DNA of 64,000 nt, from NCBI RefSeq assembly GCF_000684975.1, contig NZ_BAXZ01000022.1, positions 62,001 through 126,000 on the forward strand, read 5' to 3'. The number at the start of each line of letters is the position of its first letter. Positions within the stretch are counted from its first letter, which is position 1. Shown here one piece after another: positions 8,218 through 19,396 of this stretch. Under the pieces are notes generated by a model. It saw nothing but the letters and a program-made list of their open reading frames with translations. It was not told the origin of the DNA and did not search any database. Source of the stretch: Paraburkholderia acidipaludis NBRC 101816. Its GTDB lineage: Bacteria; Pseudomonadota; Gammaproteobacteria; Burkholderiales; Burkholderiaceae. Position numbers and translations under genes: made by a program.

Positions 8218-8943
8218 TCAGCCTTGCAGGCTGACCTTGCTGTACGTCAGCCGGCTCGGCCGCACCTGCATGCGCACGAGCGAGACGAGGAAGCTGAACC
8301 CGGCCTGATTCGGATCGATCACGGGCACATAGGAACCGAGCGCCTCGCCAAGCAGCGTCGAGACACGGCTGGCGACATTCACGAACCCCGTGCAGCCGAG
8401 CAGGATGGACTGCGCGCCGTCCTCCTGGATCGCCTTCATGGCGGCCTCGAACGTGCGCGCGACCACCACGTCCACGTTTTCGAGCTGGGCGACCGGGCAG
8501 TCGATCGCGCGGATCGAAACGAACGTGTCCTCGATGCCGTAGGTTTGCGGATGCGCGCGCTGCATGGCGAGCGTGCTTTGCAGGATCGTCACGATCGAGA
8601 AACGCTGGCTCAGCATCAGCGCCGCAAAGGCGGAGGGCGGAAAGCCGCCGATGATCGGAATGTCGATCACCTCCCGCGCCGCCTCCACGCCGCACATGTC
8701 GAAGTCGGTCAGCCAGATGCCGTCGAAGCCGTCCTTCTCGATCGCCTGAGCGAGTTCCACCACCGGCATGCCGTTCTGCAGCCAGTTGGTGCGGTTCTCG
8801 ATGTCGGGATGGCCCGACGCGATGTTGCGGATCTCGACCTGCACGTCCGCCGGCAGGACCGGCGCGACGGCTTGCATGATGCGGTCGTTGTACTGCGACG
8901 TGGCGACCGGCACGAGCACGCAGATGCGGATAGGCGAATTCAT
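8218..8943 (-). CDS. Asp/Glu/hydantoin racemase-superfamily protein lacking the first catalytic Cys
   Basis: A 241-residue protein whose fold signature is that of hydantoin and Asp/Glu racemases: a C-terminal LLGCTGF motif (Cys184) and an N-terminal segment WLTDFDMCGVEAAREVIDIP that aligns with the hydantoin-racemase consensus ACFGDPGLEAAREL. In that alignment the first catalytic cysteine is Asp80; the only nearby cysteine is four residues later (Cys84). A two-thiol racemase mechanism is therefore doubtful, and a one-thiol reaction like that of arylmalonate decarboxylase is possible. Its ATG overlaps the stop of the DUF917 gene (ATGA), so the two are translationally coupled. Confidence 0.75.
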   Translation of the reverse strand: MNSPIRICVLVPVATSQYNDRIMQAVAPVLPADVQVEIRNIASGHPDIENRTNWLQNGMPVVELAQAIEKDGFDGIWLTDFDMCGVEAAREVIDIPIIGGFPPSAFAALMLSQRFSIVTILQSTLAMQRAHPQTYGIEDTFVSIRAIDCPVAQLENVDVVVARTFEAAMKAIQEDGAQSILLGCTGFVNVASRVSTLLGEALGSYVPVIDPNQAGFSFLVSLVRMQVRPSRLTYSKVSLQG

Positions 8944-10146
8944 GCGGCACCTCCTTCGCGGCCGTGCGGCAACGATTCGAGCGGCACGTAGGGGCCGAGA
9001 TAGCCGAACGTGTTCAGCAGGTCCATGAAGCTGTCGAGGATCAGGCCGGGCTTGCGCAGCTCCGGCTCGGCGCGCCAGGCGATCAGCGTGACGGGCCGTT
9101 TGCCGATGGCGGGATTCAACTTTCCGTTGTCCTGAACGAGGTCGCCGTTGGTGAAGATCGACTGGCCCTCGCCTTCGACGAAGTACGCCACGCTGTCCGG
9201 TGCCAGCACGATCGGCTGCGCACGCGCGCTGTCCCACGCGAGCAGCGATTCGTTCTGGTAGACCACCGTGTAGCTGCACTCGCCGGCGCGAATGGCGACC
9301 TGGCCGCCGTCGAAGCCTCCGCTCGTTTTCACGGCCGCGGAAACGAGTTCGCCCGGCTCGGAGATCGCGCGCGCGGCGATGCCGCAGTGTTCGGCGAGGT
9401 AGCCGATCATTTGCGCAGGACTGCGAACGTGGCCGGCCTGCACGGCGCGGCCCAGCTCCAGCGCGCGCTTGAGCGTGCCGCGTATCGGCGTTGCGCGGCC
9501 GATGTCGGCCGGCTTCATCACCCACATGGCGAGGCCGCCGAACTGGCCGAACTCCGGGTCGGCAACGACAGGGCGCATCATCTGCTCGACGATGGCCGAG
9601 ACGTCGCGCTGGTGCGACGGGCCGCCGTGGTTGCCCTGGCGCGGCGTGACGTCGAGCTCGACGGAGAGGCCGCCCTGGCTCACGAGGAAAGCCGGGCGCG
9701 GATCGATTTCCGCGGCGGCAAACGTGAGCATGGGCAGGGAAGGCACGGCGCGGCCCGCGCCGTCGGCGTCGATCACGGCGAGGCCGAGCTTCGCGGCAAC
9801 GAGCGCCGCCACCGTGAAGCCCAGCGCGCCGCTTTCGGGCGGCATCACGTAGGCGAGCTTCGCGGGCTGCGACGCGAGCCGCGTCTGCACGTTCTGCGCG
9901 GCGATGACGGGGCCGATCGGGTGGGTGGCCTTGTTGATCGCTTCGGGCGCGCCGAGATAGGCGACCATGACGGCCGCGCCCTCGGTGGCTTCCTCGACCG
10001 ACACTACCTTGATCTTGTCCGTGGGGTAGTAGTCACCCTTGACGAAATGCTCGGCGAGGTGCCGCGCGGACTCGATCGTGCCGCCGCCGCCGCTGCCGAA
10101 AAACGCCGCCCCGAGCAGCAGGGGTTCCAGATCTTCCCGACTTAAT

Positions 10147-10157
<11 letters not shown>
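8940..10157 (-). CDS. DUF917 family protein (hydantoinase/oxoprolinase-like superfamily)
   Basis: A 405-residue DUF917 protein. The N-terminus has the family's glycine-rich FGSGGGGTIESARHL segment, and the C-terminal half carries the LIAWRAEPELRKPG stretch typical of the family. DUF917 proteins are uncharacterised relatives of N-methylhydantoinase and oxoprolinase subunits and often sit next to hydantoin-type racemases, as here. The start at 10157 has AAAGGA eight bases upstream and overlaps the end of the sigma54 activator gene by 11 bases. Likely a ring-opening or related step on a hydantoin- or lactam-like compound; that is inference only. Confidence 0.8.
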
Positions 10158-12465
<2,308 letters not shown>

Positions 12466-12831
12466 GGCCTGGTGGGCTCCGGAAAAGCGGCGTGTGATTT
12501 GACCTGCAAAGCGATCTGAAAAACAGCCGCGGAAAGCCCGTCCGGAGACCTCGCATCGATCTGCTGCCTTGCGATTGCCTTCCGGTGTTCGGTGCGGAGG
12601 GCGTCCGCGGCGGCATAGGCCGGGTACGCCAGCCTATGCCGACATGATCATTCAAAATTAATTAGTGTGCCAGGTGCCCAATGTGATATTCGCATTACAT
12701 TGCTGACTCTTTCGTGTCAAAGAAGGGGCGATCGGGACACGCTTGCAGCGTGTTGCCGTGCATGAAAACCCGCCCGGAGACCCGGATAGCACGCTCCATC
12801 AAATTCTGATTCGCAATGCATACAATTCGAA

Positions 12832-12859
12832 TTGGCCGGGGTCATGTTGTGCTTATAAT
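12832..12859 (+). promoter_or_regulatory. Sigma70-type promoter for the candidate small RNA
   Basis: TATAAT at 12854-12859 is a perfect -10 element. TTGGCC at 12832-12837 is a fair -35 with a 16-bp spacer. The predicted transcription start is near 12866, just before the hairpins. No open reading frame follows. Confidence 0.6.
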
Positions 12860-12865
12860 GAAGCC

Positions 12866-12937
12866 CTCTCAGGTTCTAGCACGGCCCTCGGAATTGCTAG
12901 AATCTCCTGACCGTCTCCTCGGAGACGGTTTTTTTTT
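12866..12937 (+). ncRNA. Candidate trans-acting small RNA (about 72 nt)
   Basis: An orphan transcription unit with its own promoter and terminator and no coding frame. The predicted RNA starts with a CU-rich leader, then an 8-bp perfect stem TTCTAGCA (12874-12881) / TGCTAGAA (12895-12902) with a 13-nt loop containing GGCCCTCGG, then a short single-stranded CTCCTGA, then the terminator stem. A 5' hairpin with a CU-rich loop, a linker and a terminator with a long U-tail is the usual build of Hfq-dependent small RNAs. I cannot assign it to a named family, and it could instead be an attenuator remnant. Confidence 0.6.
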
Positions 12938-12938
12938 T
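12911..12938 (+). terminator. Intrinsic terminator of the candidate small RNA
   Basis: Perfect 8-bp stem CCGTCTCC (12911-12918) / GGAGACGG (12921-12928) with a TC loop, followed directly by ten T. The strong stem and uninterrupted T-run make it the clearest intrinsic terminator in the window on the plus strand. Confidence 0.9.
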
Positions 12939-12998
12939 GCCTTTCCGGCATGGCCCACGCGGCGCGATTTTCTTACCAGATATTATTGATCAGTATAT

Positions 12999-13949
12999 CT
13001 AACTAGTGTTCGAATCCGCGTCGACCGCAGCGTGGGCGCCGTCGCGCAGGCAATCGAGCGTGAGCGCGACGGCGCGGCGGCCGAGGCTGTCCGGCCGCCA
13101 GTACATCGCCACCGCGCCGGAACTGCCGAGCGGCATCGGCATGGCCAGCACGCGCAGGATGTTAAGGCGTTCGAAGCGTACCGCCGCGCGATGCGAGGCG
13201 GCGCCGATCAGTTCCGACTGGTTCAGCAGCGTCACGTTCAGCATCGACGAGTTCGACTCCACGCAGTCGCGCGGCATGGCCCGGCCCGCGGCGGCCAGCG
13301 CCGACTCCAGCGCCGTTCGTATGGGCGTGCCCGAGGGCCAGACGATCCAGCGATAGTCGAACACGTCGTCCCAGCCGACCGACCGGCGTTTGGCCAGCGG
13401 ATGGTCAAGGCCGACCACGAAGTTCACCGGATCGCGGTACAGCGTTTCGGTCTGCAACGCGGGGTCGAGCTGGGCATTGGCGGCGCGGCCGACCACGATG
13501 TCGATTTCGCCGCGCACGAGCAGCGGCATCATCTGGTTCATGGTGCTCTCGACAAGGCGTACCTGCGCGCGCGGCATGCGCTCCACGAGCCGGGCGACCG
13601 CGAGCGGCACCGTGTCCGCCGCCGAAACCCCCGAGGTGCCGATCGACACCAGCCCGCTGCCGCCGTCACGCAGCGCGGACATGTCGTCACGGGCGCTGTC
13701 GAGGTGCCCCTCGATGCGCCGCGCGTGCTCGATCAGCGCCTCGCCGTAGGGCGTCGGCCGCAAGCCGCGCGCGTGCCGTTCGAAGAGCGGCAGGCCCACG
13801 TCCTCCTCCAGATCCTTCAGCCACTTCGAGAGCGCCGGCTGGGTGGTGTTGAGCGCTTCGGCCGACTGGCTCAGGTTGCCGGTCTGACCAACCGAGATCA
13901 GCATGCGAAGGTGCCGCAGCCGCAGGCGATCCGTCCAGTCCGTGGTCAT
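12999..13949 (-). CDS. LysR-family regulator of the gentisate / 3-hydroxybenzoate cluster
   Basis: A 316-residue LysR-type regulator. The winged helix-turn-helix is at residues 10-70 (LISVGQTGNLSQSAEALNTT, then QPALSKWLKDLE), and the remainder is a LysR substrate-binding domain. The ATG at 13949 is chosen because GGGAGG lies just upstream; longer frames have no such site. It is divergent from the gentisate dioxygenase gene with a 155-bp gap, the usual arrangement for LysR activators. It probably senses 3-hydroxybenzoate or gentisate, which is inferred from context. Confidence 0.88.
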   Translation of the reverse strand: MTTDWTDRLRLRHLRMLISVGQTGNLSQSAEALNTTQPALSKWLKDLEEDVGLPLFERHARGLRPTPYGEALIEHARRIEGHLDSARDDMSALRDGGSGLVSIGTSGVSAADTVPLAVARLVERMPRAQVRLVESTMNQMMPLLVRGEIDIVVGRAANAQLDPALQTETLYRDPVNFVVGLDHPLAKRRSVGWDDVFDYRWIVWPSGTPIRTALESALAAAGRAMPRDCVESNSSMLNVTLLNQSELIGAASHRAAVRFERLNILRVLAMPMPLGSSGAVAMYWRPDSLGRRAVALTLDCLRDGAHAAVDADSNTS

Positions 13950-14104
13950 CGTGGCCTCCCGGGTATGCCGAAAAACATATACATGAGAACAATTTGTGAT
14001 TTTACAGGGTATAGCTCGTCGGCCTATAAATTCGTTCAACACAGCAACGACACGCACCGTTCGTTTCGCGCATGGCGCGAGGCGGGCCAGATCAGGAGAC
14101 TTTC
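13950..14104. promoter_or_regulatory. Divergent control region of the gentisate cluster
   Basis: An AT-rich gap between the LysR gene and the dioxygenase gene. It holds a TATAAA at 14025-14030 that may serve as a -10 for the plus-strand operon, and an ATAC...GTAT pair around 13978-14012 that could be part of a LysR site. AGGAGA at about 14095-14100 is the ribosome binding site of the dioxygenase. Confidence 0.45.
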
Positions 14105-15166
14105 ATGTCCGCTTTCATGTCCGATGGCGCGCAGGCGTCCGTCCGCGAGGCTTATTACGCGCAGATCGCGCGCCATAGCATGGCGCCGCTCTGGGAATCG
14201 CTGCACAGCCTCGTGCCGAAGGCGCCCCTGCCGCAGGCCGTTCCCGCCATCTGGAAGTACGCCGGGCTGCGCGAGCTGGTCATGGCGGCGGGCCGCGTGA
14301 TCAGCGCGGAGGAAGCGGTGCGCCGCGTGCTGATCCTCGAAAATCCCGGCCTGCCCGGCAAGTCGAGCCTCACGCCGAACCTGTACGGCGGCCTGCAACT
14401 GATCCTGCCGGGCGAAATCGCGCCGAGCCACCGTCACACGCAATCGGCGCTGCGTTTCATCGTGGAGGGCAAGGGCGCCTGGACCGCGGTGAACGGCGAG
14501 CGCACGACCATGCACCCCGGCGACTTCATCATCACGCCCTCGTGGACCTGGCACGATCACGGCAATCCGTCCGTGGAAGAGGGCGGCGAGCCCGTGGTCT
14601 GGCTCGACGGCCTCGATATTCCGCTGCTCGCGCACCTCGATGCCGGGTTCGCCGAAAACTACCCGGAGGCCGTGCAGCCCGTCACGCGGCCCGAGGGCGA
14701 CAGCTACGCGCGCTTCGGCTACAACATGATGCCGGTGCGCCACGTGAGCCACGATCCGACTTCGCCGATCTTCAGTTATCCGTACGAACGCGGCCGCGAA
14801 GCGCTCGACACGCTTTACCGCCACGGCGAGCTCGACGAATGGGACGGCGTGAAGCTGCGCTACGTGAACCCCGCCACCGGCGGCTGGCCGATGCCGACCA
14901 TGGCGACCTTCATGCAGTTCCTGCCGAAGAGCTTCAAGGGCAAGACCTACCGCAGCACGGACTCCACCGTGTACTGCGTGGTGGAGGGCCGGGGCACGGC
15001 GTACATCGGCGACGCGGTGCTGGCCTTCGAGCCGCACGACGTGTTCGTCGCCCCTTCGTGGCAACCGGTACGGCTCGAAGCGGATACCGACGCGGTGCTC
15101 TTCAGCTACTCCGATCGGCCCGTGCTGGCCGCGCTGAATCTGCTGCGCGAGGAGCGCAGCCAGTAA
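14105..15166 (+). CDS. nagI: Gentisate 1,2-dioxygenase
   Basis: A 353-residue bicupin that opens the ring of gentisate to maleylpyruvate with Fe(II) and O2 in the cytoplasm. The N-terminal cupin has the iron-binding HRH motif (PSHRHTQSALRFIVEG) and its third His in TWHDHGNP; the C-terminal cupin is present but lacks a full His set, as is usual. The SSLTPNLYGGLQLILPGE segment is typical of the family. ATG at 14105 follows AGGAGA. It is the first gene of a five-gene unit for 3-hydroxybenzoate breakdown. The symbol follows the Ralstonia nag genes; gtdA and xlnE are used for the same function elsewhere. Confidence 0.93.
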   Translation: MSAFMSDGAQASVREAYYAQIARHSMAPLWESLHSLVPKAPLPQAVPAIWKYAGLRELVMAAGRVISAEEAVRRVLILENPGLPGKSSLTPNLYGGLQLILPGEIAPSHRHTQSALRFIVEGKGAWTAVNGERTTMHPGDFIITPSWTWHDHGNPSVEEGGEPVVWLDGLDIPLLAHLDAGFAENYPEAVQPVTRPEGDSYARFGYNMMPVRHVSHDPTSPIFSYPYERGREALDTLYRHGELDEWDGVKLRYVNPATGGWPMPTMATFMQFLPKSFKGKTYRSTDSTVYCVVEGRGTAYIGDAVLAFEPHDVFVAPSWQPVRLEADTDAVLFSYSDRPVLAALNLLREERSQ

Positions 15167-15293
15167 CGAGGCGTCAAGCCGCCGTCGCCGAGCCTTTCCG
15201 CAGAAATGTGCAACCCGCGCCGCAAGGCGGTGCGGGCTGGCCTCCTTCGTCCTTTATCTGGCTGAACCCAGCCGATCGAACCGAGCAAACATC

Positions 15294-15992
15294 ATGGCAT
15301 TCGTATTTCCTCCCGAGGCACCCATCGCCCTTTCCGTCGCGGGCTCCGACGACCAGTTCGCGGTGCGCCGCGTCTACTGCGTGGGCCGCAACTACGCCGC
15401 GCACGCCCGCGAGATGGGCTTCGATCCGGACCGCGAGCCGCCGTTCTTCTTCTGCAAGCCCGATAACGCCGTCGTGCCGGCGGCCTACGGCGAGACGCTC
15501 GAACTGCCCTATCCCGCGCAGACGCAGAACTACCACTACGAGGCCGAGCTCGTGGCGGTGATCGGCAAGCGCGGCGCGGACATTCCGCTGGAAAACGCCC
15601 TCGAATACGTCTGGGGCTACGCCGTGGGCCTCGACATGACCCGCCGCGACCTGCAGATGAAAATGCGCGAAATGGGCCGCCCATGGGAAATCGGCAAGGC
15701 CTTCGATCTTTCCGCGCCGGTCGGTCCGGTTCACCCGGCGAGCAGCGTGGGTCACTTCGACCAGGCCGGACTGTGGCTCACCGTGAACGGCGAAACGAAG
15801 CAGAAGAGCGACGTCTCGCATCTCATCTGGTCGGTGGCCGAGACCGTGGCGTATCTCTCGAAGTTCTTCCGCCTCGAACCGGGCGACGTGATCTTCACCG
15901 GCACGCCCGAAGGCGTGGGCCCCGTGAAGGCCGGCGAAACGATGAAGGTGGGCGTCGAGCGCCTGGGAGAACTGACCGTGAAGGTGGTCTGA
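15294..15992 (+). CDS. nagK: Fumarylpyruvate hydrolase (FAH family)
   Basis: A 232-residue fumarylacetoacetate-hydrolase-family enzyme. It shows VGRNYAAHAREMG, the metal-binding Glu residues in NYHYEAELVAVIGK and the C-terminal GDVIFTGTPEGVGPVKAGE block. It splits fumarylpyruvate into fumarate and pyruvate, the last step of the glutathione-dependent gentisate route. It lies 127 bp after the dioxygenase gene and just before the maleylpyruvate isomerase gene, and that order supports the specific assignment among FAH-family hydrolases. Confidence 0.9.
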   Translation: MAFVFPPEAPIALSVAGSDDQFAVRRVYCVGRNYAAHAREMGFDPDREPPFFFCKPDNAVVPAAYGETLELPYPAQTQNYHYEAELVAVIGKRGADIPLENALEYVWGYAVGLDMTRRDLQMKMREMGRPWEIGKAFDLSAPVGPVHPASSVGHFDQAGLWLTVNGETKQKSDVSHLIWSVAETVAYLSKFFRLEPGDVIFTGTPEGVGPVKAGETMKVGVERLGELTVKVV

Positions 15993-16024
15993 GCCGCCGC
16001 GGTTCGGACACAAGGAAGGGTATC

Positions 16025-16675
16025 GTGCAACTCTACAGCTTCTTCAACAGCTCGACTTCGTATCGCGTGCGCATTGCGCTGAATCTCAAGGGCATCGCGT
16101 ATGAAACCGAAGGCGTCAACATTCGCGTTGGCGCGCATCGCGACGCGCGGTACGTGGCCGGCGTGAATCCGGCGGCTGCCGTGCCCGCGATCGTCGACGG
16201 CGATTTCCATCTCGGCCAGTCGCTCGCCATTATCGACTGGCTCGACGCGCGCTATCCCGAGCCGCGCCTCATCCCCGCCGAGCCGGAGGCGCGCGCACGC
16301 GTGCTGGAGCTGGCCTGCCTGATCGGTTGCGATATTCATCCCGTCAACAACCTGCGGATCCTGCGTTATCTGCAGGACGAACTAATGGTGTCGGCCGCGC
16401 AGAAGAGCGCGTGGTACCGGCATTGGGTGGACGAAGGCATGGCCGCCGTGGAGCGGCTCCTCGAGCGTGCCGCGCAAACGAACGAGGGGCCGTGGTGCTT
16501 CGGCGCGCAGCCCACGCTGGCCGACTGCTGCCTCGTGCCGCAGATCGCAAACGCGCTGCGCATGGGCTGCGGACTGGACGCGTATCCGCGCAGTCTTGCC
16601 GTCTACCGGCATGCGAGCGCGCATCCCGCCTTCGTCGCCGCCGAGCCGCAGCGGCAACCCGATTACACGGACTGA
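16025..16675 (+). CDS. nagL: Maleylpyruvate isomerase (zeta-class GST)
   Basis: A 216-residue zeta-class glutathione transferase that isomerises maleylpyruvate to fumarylpyruvate using glutathione. The active-site motif is FFNSSTSYRVRIALNLKG at residues 5-22, and NPAAAVPAIVDGD holds the cis-proline. GTG at 16025 is chosen because AAGGAAGG lies a few bases upstream and the protein then begins MQLYSFFNS as in relatives. It follows nagK by 32 bases. A maleylacetoacetate isomerase role is possible for the family but the neighbours favour the gentisate route. Confidence 0.9.
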   Translation: MQLYSFFNSSTSYRVRIALNLKGIAYETEGVNIRVGAHRDARYVAGVNPAAAVPAIVDGDFHLGQSLAIIDWLDARYPEPRLIPAEPEARARVLELACLIGCDIHPVNNLRILRYLQDELMVSAAQKSAWYRHWVDEGMAAVERLLERAAQTNEGPWCFGAQPTLADCCLVPQIANALRMGCGLDAYPRSLAVYRHASAHPAFVAAEPQRQPDYTD

Positions 16676-16710
16676 GCGGCGCAGCGCCCGCTATCCATCA
16701 GGAGACAAAC

Positions 16711-17919
16711 ATGGAAAAACCCCCTTCAACGCGCCGCGCAATCGTCGTCGGCGGCGGCATCGGCGGATTGGCCGCGGCGCTCGCGCTTGCGCGCGAAAAC
16801 GTGCAGGTGCTCCTGCTCGAACAGGCCGCGCAGATCGGCGAAATCGGCGCGGGCATCCAGCTCGGCCCCAATGCGTTCAACGCGCTCGATGCGCTGGGCG
16901 CGGGCGAAGCCGCGCGCAATCGCGCGGTCTTCACGGACTCGCTCACCTTGATGGACGCGACCAATGCGAAGCCGGTCGCCCGCATCGAAACCGGCGAGCG
17001 CTTTCGCGAGCGCTTTGGCAATCCGTATGCGGTGATTCATCGCGCGGACATTCATCTCTCGATCCTCGAGGCCGTGCAGGGCAACCCGCGCATCCAGTTC
17101 CGCACCAATACGCAGGTGTGCGGCTTCGAGCAGGACGAGCGGGGCGTGACGGTCATTGATCAGCACGGCGAACGTTATCGGGCCGATGCGGTGATCGGCT
17201 GCGACGGCGTGAAGTCGGCGATCCGCGCGGCCCTGATCGGCGACGAGCCGAGCGTGACCGGGCACGTTGTCTATCGCGCCGTGGTCGACGTCGAGAACAT
17301 GCCTCAGGACCTGCAGATCAATGCCCCCGTCGTATGGGCCGGACCGCATTGCCACCTCGTGCACTATCCGCTGCGCGGCGGCCGCCAGTACAACCTCGTC
17401 GTGACGTTCCACAGCCGCGAGCAGGAAGTGTGGGGCGTGCGCGACGGCAGCAAGGAAGAAGTGCTCTCGTACTTCGAGGGCATCCACCCGCTGCCGCACC
17501 AGATGCTCGACCGGCCCACGTCGTGGCGCCGCTGGGCCACGGCCGACCGCGACCCGGTTGCGCAATGGAGCTTCGGGCGCGCGACGATATTGGGCGACGC
17601 CGCGCATCCGATGACGCAATACATCGCGCAGGGCGCCTGCCAGGCGCTCGAAGACGCCGTCACGCTGGGCGCTGCCGTGCGCGAGGCCGACGGCGATTTC
17701 GAGGCGGCGTTCAAGCGCTACGAGGCCGCGCGCATTCCGCGCACCGCGCGCGTGCTGTACTCGGCGCGCGAGATGGGGCGCATCTACCACGCGAAGGGCG
17801 TCGACCGGCTCGTGCGCAATTCGCTGTGGGTCGGCCGCAGCCAGGAGCAGTTCTACGACGCGCTTCAATGGCTGCACGGCTGGCGGGCGCAGGATTGCCT
17901 CGCCGACGCGCAAGGCTGA
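16711..17919 (+). CDS. 3-hydroxybenzoate 6-monooxygenase (FAD-dependent)
   Basis: A 402-residue class A flavoprotein hydroxylase that converts 3-hydroxybenzoate to gentisate with NADH and O2. FAD-binding motifs are VVGGGIGGLAAALALA near the N-terminus, the DG motif in VIGCDGVKSAIR and GDAAHPMTQYIAQGACQALED in the C-terminal half. Close resemblance to 3-hydroxybenzoate 6-hydroxylases (names used: mhbM, xlnD, nagX) rather than salicylate hydroxylases is suggested by the neighbouring gentisate genes. ATG at 16711 follows AGGAGA. This gene supplies the substrate for the dioxygenase at the head of the unit. Confidence 0.88.
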   Translation: MEKPPSTRRAIVVGGGIGGLAAALALARENVQVLLLEQAAQIGEIGAGIQLGPNAFNALDALGAGEAARNRAVFTDSLTLMDATNAKPVARIETGERFRERFGNPYAVIHRADIHLSILEAVQGNPRIQFRTNTQVCGFEQDERGVTVIDQHGERYRADAVIGCDGVKSAIRAALIGDEPSVTGHVVYRAVVDVENMPQDLQINAPVVWAGPHCHLVHYPLRGGRQYNLVVTFHSREQEVWGVRDGSKEEVLSYFEGIHPLPHQMLDRPTSWRRWATADRDPVAQWSFGRATILGDAAHPMTQYIAQGACQALEDAVTLGAAVREADGDFEAAFKRYEAARIPRTARVLYSAREMGRIYHAKGVDRLVRNSLWVGRSQEQFYDALQWLHGWRAQDCLADAQG

Positions 17920-18012
17920 CGTTCGCGCATTTCCTTCTCAATCCAGCACAAGATCGGCAGGCCGCGCCCGGCGGGCACGGGTCATGCCGGCCATCCTTTC
18001 CAGGAGACAGGC

Positions 18013-19386
18013 ATGTCCACCGTGGCATCCCTCGATGTGACCGCGTTCATCGACCGGCATCGCGTTTCGCGATTCCAGCTGCTGATCGTTATTCTTTGTT
18101 TTCTGATTGTCGCGATCGACGGTTTCGACACCGCCGCGATCGGCTTCATTGCCCCCGCCATTCACGCTTACTGGCACTTGTCGCCGAAGCAGCTTGCGCC
18201 GATCTTCGGCGCGGGCCTCGCGGGTCTGATGGCGGGCGCCTTCGTGTTCGGCCCTTTCGGCGACCGGATCGGGCGCAAGCGTCTGCTGCTGGTCTGCGTG
18301 CTGGCGTTTGGCGCGGCGAGCATCGTGTCCGCCGCCGCGCCCACACCGGGATGGCTGATCGCGCTGCGCTTTCTCACCGGGCTCGGGCTGGGCGGCGCCA
18401 TGCCGAATGCCATCACGCTCACGTCCGAATACTGTCCGTCCGCGCGCCGCTCGTTCCTCGTGACGACCATGTTCTGCGGCTTCACCTGCGGCTCCGCGCT
18501 CGGCGGCTTTGCGGCGGCGGCGCTCATCGAGAGCTTCGGCTGGCGTTCGGTGCTGCTGGCCGGCGGGATCGCGCCGCTCGGGATTGGCGTTGCGATCGCC
18601 CTGCTGCTGCCCGAATCGGTGCGCTACATGGTGAACGCCCGTATGCCCGCAGCCGCGATTGCGCGCACGCTCGCGCGCATCGCGCCGGAACCCGCGCTCG
18701 AAGGCGCCGTCTTCACGGTGGCCGATGGCGGCGCTCATGCGCACGCTCAAGCGCACTCGACCGGGAGGCGCGTGCTCGATCTGCTCACGCCCGAGCTTCG
18801 GCGCGGCACGCTGCTGCTGTGGACGACGTTTTTCGCGAGCCTGCTCGTGATCTACCTGTTGTCGAGCTGGCTGCCCACGCTCCTGCACACGGGCGGCGCC
18901 ACGATACGCACGGCCGCTCTCGTTACCGCCATGTTCCAGGTGGGCGGCACGCTTGGCGCGATCGTGCTCGGCTGGCTGATGGACCGCATGAAGCCCTGCA
19001 ACGTGCTGGCGGTGAGCTATGTGGCGGCCGGGCTCTTCGTCGCGGCGCTCGGCTATCTCACCGCGTCGCCGTGGCTTGCGGCGCTGGCGGTGTGCGGGGC
19101 CGGCTTCTGCGTATCGGGCTCGCAGGTCGGGGTGAATGCGCTCTCCGCGGCGTTCTATCCCACGGCCTGCCGTGCTACTGGCGTGAGCATTGCGAACGGC
19201 GTCGGGCGTATCGGCTCGGTGGTGGGCGCGGTGGCCGGCGGCTCGATGCTGGCTTCGGGAATGACGATGCCGGCGCTCTTTGTCGGCATTGCGATACCGG
19301 CCGTCATGGCCGGGGCGGCGATGGCGTTGTTCGGGCTGGTGCTGCACGGCAGCCGCCAGGCCGTGCAGTTGACCGGGGGCGTTTGA
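18013..19386 (+). CDS. MFS transporter, aromatic acid:H+ symporter (AAHS) family
   Basis: A 457-residue major facilitator with about twelve membrane segments. The AAHS signature IDGFDTAAIGFIAPAI is in the first segment, and the DRIGRKR loop between segments 2 and 3 is the MFS A-motif. The start follows CCAGGAGACAGGC. As last gene of the cluster it most likely imports 3-hydroxybenzoate or gentisate across the inner membrane (mhbT-like). Substrate is inferred from context. Confidence 0.9.
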   Translation: MSTVASLDVTAFIDRHRVSRFQLLIVILCFLIVAIDGFDTAAIGFIAPAIHAYWHLSPKQLAPIFGAGLAGLMAGAFVFGPFGDRIGRKRLLLVCVLAFGAASIVSAAAPTPGWLIALRFLTGLGLGGAMPNAITLTSEYCPSARRSFLVTTMFCGFTCGSALGGFAAAALIESFGWRSVLLAGGIAPLGIGVAIALLLPESVRYMVNARMPAAAIARTLARIAPEPALEGAVFTVADGGAHAHAQAHSTGRRVLDLLTPELRRGTLLLWTTFFASLLVIYLLSSWLPTLLHTGGATIRTAALVTAMFQVGGTLGAIVLGWLMDRMKPCNVLAVSYVAAGLFVAALGYLTASPWLAALAVCGAGFCVSGSQVGVNALSAAFYPTACRATGVSIANGVGRIGSVVGAVAGGSMLASGMTMPALFVGIAIPAVMAGAAMALFGLVLHGSRQAVQLTGGV

Positions 19387-19396
19387 GCGGTGTGCA

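Larger units (their letters stand above)
12466..12998. other. Non-coding stretch holding a candidate small RNA
   Basis: These 533 bases separate the sigma54-activator operon from the LysR gene; both flanking genes are on the minus strand. No coding frame is supported. The left part must hold the promoter of the activator operon; CTGGCAC at about 12664-12670 on the minus strand resembles a -24 element but lacks a proper -12 GC. The right part holds a plus-strand promoter, two hairpins and a T-run, listed as a small RNA. Confidence 0.6.

Noticed and set aside
6745..8991. A 748-codon open frame on the plus strand across threonine aldolase, AraC and racemase genes
   Set aside because: It runs antisense through three genes with clear families, has no recognisable domain and is an artefact of high GC content at third codon positions.
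12655..12680. Possible sigma54 promoter for the activator operon on the minus strand
   Set aside because: TGGCAC is a good -24 element, but the -12 position reads TTAAT and lacks the nearly invariant GC, so the match is incomplete.
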